Positions 59,190 through 64,000 of a DNA stretch of 64,000 bases are shown piece by piece. Origin of the DNA: an uncultured Ruminococcus sp. (GTDB taxonomy: Bacteria; Bacillota; Clostridia; Oscillospirales; Ruminococcaceae). The notes under the pieces are model-generated. The model worked only from the letters and a program-made list of their open reading frames with translations, ran no database searches and was not told where the DNA came from. The number at the start of each line of letters is the position of its first letter. Position 1 is the stretch's first letter. The stretch spans positions 48,439 to 112,438 of the forward strand of contig CAJTLC010000011.1 in assembly GCA_910576995.1 (NCBI GenBank). Direction: 5' to 3'. Position numbers and translations under genes: made by a program.

Positions 59190-60206
59190 TTAGTAATATT
59201 TGATATTTTCGGTAAGAGCGTCCTGATAATCGCTGATCTTTTCAAGTATTTTTCCCGTACCCTCGGCAACGCAGTCAAGGGGATATTCCGCGATATATAC
59301 GGGCATTCCCGTTTCGCGGCTTATCAGCCTGTCAAGTCCGCGCAGCAGCGCTCCGCCGCCTGCAAGAGTGATTCCGTGATCAATAATATCGGCAGAAAGT
59401 TCGGGCGGAGTTTCCTCCAGAGTAGCCTTTACCGCGTCGATAACTTTCGCAAGAGGTTCAACAAGAGCGTCGCGTATCTCGGCAGAATTTACGGTAACGT
59501 TTTCAGGGAGACCGTTCACAAGATTTCTGCCCTTTATCTCCATAACGTCTTCTTTTTCACTTGGAAATGCCGAACCGATCTCTATTTTGATGTTCTCGGC
59601 AGTACGCTCGCCGATGAGCAGATTGTATTTTTTCTTTATATAATTTATTATGGCTGCGTCGAATTCATCGCCTGCGCACCTGATAGAACGGGACGAAACG
59701 ATGCCTCCGAGCGCTATGACTGCAACTTCGCTTGTGCCGCCGCCGATATCAATGATCATACTTCCCGTAGGAGCATTAGTTGGAAGTCCCGCTCCTATAG
59801 CAGCCGCCATAGGCTCTTCTATGATCAGTACGTTATTAGCTCCCGCCTTTTTGCACGCTTCGCGGACAGCGCGTCTTTCAACGGCTGTAACGCCAGACGG
59901 AATGCATATTATAACATTAGCCTTTGTCAGTATTGTACCCTTTAAAGCTTTTTTTATGAATTCCTGAAGCATGGTGGTCGCTATGTCAAAATCTGCAATT
60001 ACGCCGTCCTTCAGCGGACGAACCGCAACTATAGAACCGGGCGTCCTGCCGATGACTTCTTTCGCTTCCATGCCGACATAGCGTGTTTTGTCTGTTCTTG
60101 TATTAACGGCTACAACTGAAGGCTCGCGTATGATGATGCCTTTTCCGCGCAGATACACAAGCGTATTTGCAGTGCCGAGATCTATGCCAATATCTTTTGT
60201 AAACAT
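59190..60206 (-). CDS. mreB: Actin-like cell shape protein MreB
   Basis: 338 residues. Phosphate-1 motif DIGIDLGTANTLVYLRGKGI, phosphate-2 DIGGGTSEVAVIALGGIV, and adenosine motif TLAGGGALLRGLDRLI. It polymerises under the membrane and directs lateral wall growth. First gene of mreB-mreC-mreD-mrdA, with its own promoter. Confidence 0.97.
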   Translation of the reverse strand: MFTKDIGIDLGTANTLVYLRGKGIIIREPSVVAVNTRTDKTRYVGMEAKEVIGRTPGSIVAVRPLKDGVIADFDIATTMLQEFIKKALKGTILTKANVIICIPSGVTAVERRAVREACKKAGANNVLIIEEPMAAAIGAGLPTNAPTGSMIIDIGGGTSEVAVIALGGIVSSRSIRCAGDEFDAAIINYIKKKYNLLIGERTAENIKIEIGSAFPSEKEDVMEIKGRNLVNGLPENVTVNSAEIRDALVEPLAKVIDAVKATLEETPPELSADIIDHGITLAGGGALLRGLDRLISRETGMPVYIAEYPLDCVAEGTGKILEKISDYQDALTENIKYY

Positions 60207-60236
60207 TCTGATGCTCCTTAAAAATACTTCTTTTTT

Positions 60237-60265
60237 ATTATATCACCAAAGCTGCAAATAGACAA
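60237..60265 (-). promoter_or_regulatory. Promoter of mreBCD-mrdA
   Basis: On the minus strand TTGTCT, 17 bases, TATAAT, 30 bases before the mreB ATG. Confidence 0.7.
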
Positions 60266-60329
60266 TATTTTTCTCTGAAAAATTTTTCCTCAAAACTATT
60301 GTCGCAGATTTATCTTTGATCTATATTTA

Positions 60330-60596
60330 TCAGCCGGCAAATATTTTCGAAGCCGTTTTTGAATAAACGATAACGGCAACTACAAGCAGGATAAGCTGAG
60401 CAATATTAAAAGTTATGCTGATTCCGAAAGTCAGCTTAAGTACGTCTATATTCAAAAAAGTTCCCGGTTCAAATGCGAACGTCTTGGAATAACCAAGCCA
60501 GCTAAGCCCCTCTGTCGTGCCGACCATATTTCCAAGTAATCCGCCGAGAGTTACAGCGCATACACTTAAAAAAAACATATATATTGCTTGTTTCAT
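60330..60596 (-). CDS. DUF4321 small membrane protein
   Basis: 88 residues with two membrane helices (about 5-25 and 60-82) and a central loop (GLSWLGYSKTFAFEPGTFLN). It fits DUF4321, a clostridial family often found next to rod-shape genes. Function unknown. It starts 18 bases after dut and is likely the last gene of the zapA operon. Confidence 0.78.
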   Translation of the reverse strand: MKQAIYMFFLSVCAVTLGGLLGNMVGTTEGLSWLGYSKTFAFEPGTFLNIDVLKLTFGISITFNIAQLILLVVAVIVYSKTASKIFAG

Positions 60597-60614
60597 TATT
60601 TTTTATCTCCTTTT

Positions 60615-61052
60615 TTACTCTCCTGTCGAGCCGAAACCTCCGCAGCCCCGTGAAGTTTCACTTAGTTCTTCGCTGATCTCTATTTCGGGGAAGATCACCC
60701 TCGTCGGAACAAGCTGAGCTATTCTCATGCCATGTTCCACCGTAAACGGCTGTTTTCCGTGGTTTATCAGCGGAATAAACCATTCGCCGCGATAATCTCC
60801 GTCAACTACTCCCACGCAGTTTGCAAGAGTAACGCCATATTTGGACGATAATCCTGAACGAGGATAGATAAGCAGTGCAACGTCGCAGCAATCGGGTTCT
60901 GAAGATAGTCCGGTAGATATCATCTTGATTTCTCCGGGCATAAGTATCACGGGCTCGTCAAGACAGGCGCAAATATCAAGTCCAACGCTCGATATTGTCG
61001 CCCTTGTCGGAATTATTGCTTTTTCCTTGATTTTTTTAAATTTCAGCTTCAT
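60615..61052 (-). CDS. dut: dUTP diphosphatase
   Basis: 145 residues from ATG 61052, which overlaps the U32 stop as ATGA and has AGGAG upstream. Trimeric dUTPase motifs: SSVGLDICA (motif 1), YPRSGLSSKYGVTL (2), NCVGVVDGDYRGEWFIPLIN (3), GMRIAQLVPTRV (4) and GCGGFGSTG (5). It hydrolyses dUTP to dUMP and keeps uracil out of DNA. Confidence 0.95.
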   Translation of the reverse strand: MKLKFKKIKEKAIIPTRATISSVGLDICACLDEPVILMPGEIKMISTGLSSEPDCCDVALLIYPRSGLSSKYGVTLANCVGVVDGDYRGEWFIPLINHGKQPFTVEHGMRIAQLVPTRVIFPEIEISEELSETSRGCGGFGSTGE

Positions 61053-63091
61053 ATATTCTCCTGCACACCTCTGTAATATAGTCCGCGGGTAATATTTCCC
61101 CAAGGTTTTTTTAAATTCAGCGCCTCAGCGATCTGCCCTCCCCTTTCTTCATTAAGAAGAATGCATACAAAATCAGCGAACTTTATTTCGTTCATGCGAT
61201 CGCCCATATAAAGCAGATCGGCGTTCAATATCTCGACATATTCTCCCGAACATGCCACAGGCAGCTTTCTGCCGGTTCTGTCCATTAAAACACCGCCGCA
61301 TTTCCGGCAGCCGACTTCATTTTTTATTGGACAGTTTCGCGTGAGCATGAGAGGAATTCGTCCATATACGACAACTCCGATCGGTAATTCCGTCCGCAGT
61401 CCGCCAATTTGGGAAATAGTTGATTCTACAGACGCAATGCAGTCAGCAAAGCCGATACTTCGCAGATATTCCGCCGACATGGAGTTGAACATATTCATTG
61501 TAAAGCTGCCATGAAGAATGAATCCCATCTTCTTCCCAACGGCGGCTGAATCGAGAGTATGGCACAGCAAATGCTCTACGCCTGAATTTTTTAATTTTTC
61601 AAGATCGTCATTCAATTTTTCTTCATCGACAATGAATCTCGGAGACGAGATCATCAGCTTTTCCGTCGGGATATCCGACTTGATAACGCTATCGGCGATT
61701 TTCATGGGAACGACGATAAATTCGGAATATTCAGCCGCAGCCCGCGCCTGTTCGAGCGTTCTGCAAAATGTTCTGACAGGCATCTCGGAACTTGTGATTT
61801 TCTTGGGCATCGCAGCGACAACGGGACTATAAGCGTCGTTTATCTTTAGCGGAACATATGCCTCGGCAATATTTTTCGTCAGAATTCCCGTGACAGCGCG
61901 CCGAAGATCGTTCAGCCGACCTGCCGGAACAAAAAGTCCGTCGTCTATCTCGGCAGTAACGCTTCCCAATTTAAAAACGGTATCGCCAAGCTTTGATAAC
62001 TGCTTTTCCAACGCGGAAATATTTGTAGGAGCATTTCTCGCGCCGTCGGGGATATCACCGACAACAGAAGCCGAAATTCCGTATGATTCCGCAGTAAGCT
62101 TGATTGGGACTCCCCTTTTAACTAAAACGTGAAAATCAACGCGAAAGGCAGGAGTTTCACGGCGATAAAGTTCATGAATTTTCGGGATAACTTCCTTGGC
62201 GGCAATAACGTCCTCCTTTTGGCGAATCCCGAACATATCCTGCATTTTACCCGAAAAATAGCCGTCCGTAAAGCCGCTCCGCGAAAAAATATCGCGCAGC
62301 AGCTTCATATCGGGGATAGCGCCGCTGAGGGCTTTTTTTATTTCGCTCACGGAGGCGGCGATATATTCGGGACGCTTCATTCTTCCCTCTATTTTCAGCG
62401 AATCTACGCCTATTTCGCAGAGTTCACCGCAGTGTTCCAGCAAGGAGAGATCTTTCAAAGAAAGCGCGGCATGATCTTTTTTTCCAACTGCCGAAAAGTT
62501 CAGACGGCATGCCTGACCGCAGCATCCGCGATTAGCTGAACGCGAGCCTATCATTGCCGACATATAACATTGTCCCGAAACTGACATACACAATGCACCA
62601 TGTACAAAAACTTCAACTTCTATATCTTCGCGGCAGATTTTTTCAAGAGAATCTTTAGAAAGTTCACGCGCAGGAACTACGCGTTCGAATCCCAATTCTT
62701 TTAAAAGACGCGCGCCTGCGGCAGTATGTACAGACATCTGCGTTGAAGCATGCAGAGCGGCTTCAGGAACCGTCCCCCTGATAATTGCCGCCGCTCCCAG
62801 ATCCTGCACAATATAGGCGTCAACTCCGATACGTGCGGTCTGCTTTATGTAATCGCAAAATTCCGCTAACTCTCCGTCAGCGATAACGGTATTTACCGCA
62901 AGGTACAGCTTCGCTCCGTGAATACGACACTGATATACGGCTTCTGAAAGTTCTTCGATGGAGAAATTCGCAGCATTATTTCTTGCCGAATATTTTTTTC
63001 CGCCGACATAAACGGCATTCGCGCCCGTTCTCAACGCCGCAGTGAGAGCCTCCATGCTGCCGGCAGGAGCAAGAATTTCGGGCTTCATCAA
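61049..63091 (-). CDS. U32 family peptidase / RNA hydroxylation-type protein
   Basis: 680 residues, the large U32 form with a C-terminal DUF3656-like extension. N-terminal PEILAPAGSMEALTAALRTG, central EVEVFVHGALCMSVSGQCYM with a Cys cluster (ANRGCCGQACRL), and a late Cys pair (NEVGCRKCGGVLMD). Relatives such as RlhA and TrhP hydroxylate RNA rather than cut protein, so the peptidase label is traditional. It overlaps zapA and dut by 4 bases each. Confidence 0.88.
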   Translation of the reverse strand: MMKPEILAPAGSMEALTAALRTGANAVYVGGKKYSARNNAANFSIEELSEAVYQCRIHGAKLYLAVNTVIADGELAEFCDYIKQTARIGVDAYIVQDLGAAAIIRGTVPEAALHASTQMSVHTAAGARLLKELGFERVVPARELSKDSLEKICREDIEVEVFVHGALCMSVSGQCYMSAMIGSRSANRGCCGQACRLNFSAVGKKDHAALSLKDLSLLEHCGELCEIGVDSLKIEGRMKRPEYIAASVSEIKKALSGAIPDMKLLRDIFSRSGFTDGYFSGKMQDMFGIRQKEDVIAAKEVIPKIHELYRRETPAFRVDFHVLVKRGVPIKLTAESYGISASVVGDIPDGARNAPTNISALEKQLSKLGDTVFKLGSVTAEIDDGLFVPAGRLNDLRRAVTGILTKNIAEAYVPLKINDAYSPVVAAMPKKITSSEMPVRTFCRTLEQARAAAEYSEFIVVPMKIADSVIKSDIPTEKLMISSPRFIVDEEKLNDDLEKLKNSGVEHLLCHTLDSAAVGKKMGFILHGSFTMNMFNSMSAEYLRSIGFADCIASVESTISQIGGLRTELPIGVVVYGRIPLMLTRNCPIKNEVGCRKCGGVLMDRTGRKLPVACSGEYVEILNADLLYMGDRMNEIKFADFVCILLNEERGGQIAEALNLKKPWGNITRGLYYRGVQENI

Positions 63092-63453
63092 ATGCTGTCC
63101 TTGAGTTGTTTAAGCTTGACCATATTTTCCAGCTGCACGATCTTGGCTTTCAGCGCCTCGATCTCCTTAACGGCAGAATCGCGCTCTATGCGGTTTTTTC
63201 CGGCTTCGTCAACGTATTCCTTGGTTTGGGTACGTATATTTTCAACGCGCTGGTTAGCCTTATTAAGATCGTCAAGCAGGCTTAGCGCAACCATTATCGC
63301 CGCTGTATACGGCGAGGTACCGCTGCCAGAATTCATATGCTCGCTGATCTTCGATTCAAGCGAACGTGCAAGCGAAAAAACGTAATTCGGGGATTCGGCT
63401 GTTCTGAGCTTATACTCCTTTCCGCATATTATAACCTTTACATCGTTAAGCAT
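63088..63453 (-). CDS. zapA: Cell division protein ZapA
   Basis: 121 residues. Head domain VKVIICGKEYKLRTAESPNY and a C-terminal coiled coil (IERDSAVKEIEALKAKIVQL). It bundles FtsZ filaments. It leads a minus-strand operon whose upstream region is now occupied by an IS110-type element about 60-100 bases away. Confidence 0.88.
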   Translation of the reverse strand: MLNDVKVIICGKEYKLRTAESPNYVFSLARSLESKISEHMNSGSGTSPYTAAIMVALSLLDDLNKANQRVENIRTQTKEYVDEAGKNRIERDSAVKEIEALKAKIVQLENMVKLKQLKDSI

Positions 63454-63557
63454 TTTTATCTTCCTCGTATAATAAATTTAAGGGTAATTTAAAGAGAACC
63501 CATATGAAACCTCTTGCTTATCACACAGAAATGTGAGATAATAAATCTGTACAGTCA

Positions 63558-63694
63558 GAGGGCGCTGTAATTTTCCTTGAAGCTTGGCTTCCACAGAAAG
63601 AGTAGCGCCTCTGCTTTACGGAGAGATGCGAATGAGCTGGATAGCGTTTTGCGCTGAATATCAAACGAGGTTGTGTTTCCGTAAAATACAGAGG
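63558..63694 (+). ncRNA. Candidate IS110 bridge RNA (left-end non-coding RNA)
   Basis: Between zapA and the transposase, two structured units are seen. First, GAGGGCGCT (63558-63566) pairs with AGCGCCTC (63604-63611) around an inner hairpin GAAGC-TTG-GCTTC (63579-63591). Second, CCTCTG and TTACGGA (63608-63622) pair with TCCGTAA and CAGAGG (63678-63694), enclosing a long loop with hairpin AGCG-TTTTG-CGCT (63643-63655). Stem-loops with large internal loops just before the transposase match the known layout of IS110-group bridge RNAs, which recognise target and donor DNA. The two stems share bases 63608-63611, so they may be alternative. Guide bases cannot be assigned without the element's ends. 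Confidence 0.6.
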
Positions 63695-63733
63695 ATAACC
63701 TTTGCTGTAAAAATTGAAACGAGGTGTATCACA

Positions 63734-64000
63734 ATGTTTTATTGCGGAATTGACATCGCAAAATACAAGCACGAGGCTTCCGTCATCGACATGAACGGAA
63801 AAGCTCTGATTGACAGCATTTCATTTTCAAACGACAAGCAAGGCTGTGAAAAAGTGCTTGCCGTATTTGAAAAGTTCGAAATATCCACCGATAATGTTGT
63901 CATTGGAATGGAAGCTACTGGTCATTACTGGCTTTCCGTATATACCTTTTTCCTTGAGCTTGGATATACCGTCAAGGTTATCAACCCTATTCAGTCCGAA
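63734..64000 (+). CDS. IS110-family transposase, N-terminal part (truncated by window edge)
   Basis: 89 residues visible, open to the window end. MFYCGIDIAKYKHEASVIDM has the first catalytic Asp of the DEDD RuvC-like fold, and IGMEATGHYWLSVYTFF the Glu. IS110 recombinases insert without flanking duplications under guidance of a bridge RNA. ATG 63734 is preceded by GAGGTG. Confidence 0.92.
   Translation, partial: MFYCGIDIAKYKHEASVIDMNGKALIDSISFSNDKQGCEKVLAVFEKFEISTDNVVIGMEATGHYWLSVYTFFLELGYTVKVINPIQSE

Larger units (their letters stand above)
63500..64000 (+). mobile_element. IS110-family insertion sequence, left part
   Basis: A non-coding left end of roughly 200-230 bases followed by a DEDD transposase gene that runs off the window. 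The exact left boundary is not visible because IS110 elements usually lack long terminal repeats; the position given is approximate. It lies just upstream of zapA. Confidence 0.8.

Noticed and set aside
63734..64000. Considered as a phage or integrase gene
   Set aside because: The GIDIAKYKHE and GMEATGHYW motifs are those of IS110 DEDD transposases, not of tyrosine or serine integrases.

Overview
This 64 kb window comes from a Gram-positive, low-to-moderate G+C bacterium. It is most likely an anaerobic, fibre-degrading clostridium of the Ruminococcus/Oscillospiraceae type; that placement is inferred from gene content, not from a marker search. The evidence is strong AGGAGG ribosome binding sites, a DAP-type MurE, two class B sortases with a SPKTG-type cell-wall protein, two dockerin-bearing secreted proteins (a GH26 mannanase and a leucine-rich repeat protein), an ANTAR/glutamine synthetase pair and clostridial rod-shape and division clusters. 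There is no rRNA and no CRISPR array. One tRNA-like sequence is present, but it is badly atypical.

Layout. 1-1300: the end of aroC followed by DAHP synthase (+). 1300-5200: a flavodoxin/ferredoxin protein, a GH26-dockerin mannanase and an AraC regulator (-). 5200-11200: a tightly packed minus-strand housekeeping run (sigma-H-like factor, tRNA-like sequence, zinc-ribbon protein, DUF1858 protein, fused TrmK-Nif3, RlmA, RqcH, MPG glycosylase). 11300-27400: a large division and cell-wall (dcw) cluster on the minus strand, in transcription order mraZ, rsmH, ftsL, SpoVD/PBP2B-like gene, murE, mraY, ftsW, murG, murA, ftsQ, ftsZ and a DivIVA-like coiled-coil gene. No murF, murD or ftsA is seen. 27700-35800: a permuted SpoIID-like protein, two class B sortases, thiI with a cysteine desulfurase, and a SPKTG surface protein. 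35900-38600: rpmG-secE-nusG-rplK-rplA (+), ending without rplJ/rplL. 38600-49200: a solute-binding lipoprotein, feoAB with a small Cys-rich protein, a DUF11 protein, an LRR-dockerin protein, an XRE regulator, and ANTAR regulator plus glutamine synthetase. 49600-55400: YfhO, a membrane protein of unknown function, a SpoIIQ-like M23 protein and a TtcA-like thiolase (+). 55600-63500: zapA-U32-dut-DUF4321 followed by mreB-mreC-mreD-mrdA (-). 63500-64000: the left end of an IS110-family element with a structured non-coding leader that looks like a bridge RNA.

The most unusual non-genic content is a set of at least nine palindromic elements, mostly 130-170 bp and TA-flanked, scattered between genes. 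One is nested inside another, which shows past mobility. Copies differ by paired changes that preserve the hairpin. Several sit at convergent gene ends or directly in front of key genes (glnA, rsmH). They look like non-autonomous mobile palindromes (MITE-like); any role as terminator, regulator or small RNA is untested.

The genes form coherent modules. Division (dcw, zapA) and elongation (mre/mrdA) machinery account for about a third of the window. Sortases plus the SPKTG and dockerin proteins form a cell-surface/fibre-attachment theme. ThiI, cysteine desulfurase, TtcA-like, TrmK and RlmA form an RNA-modification theme.
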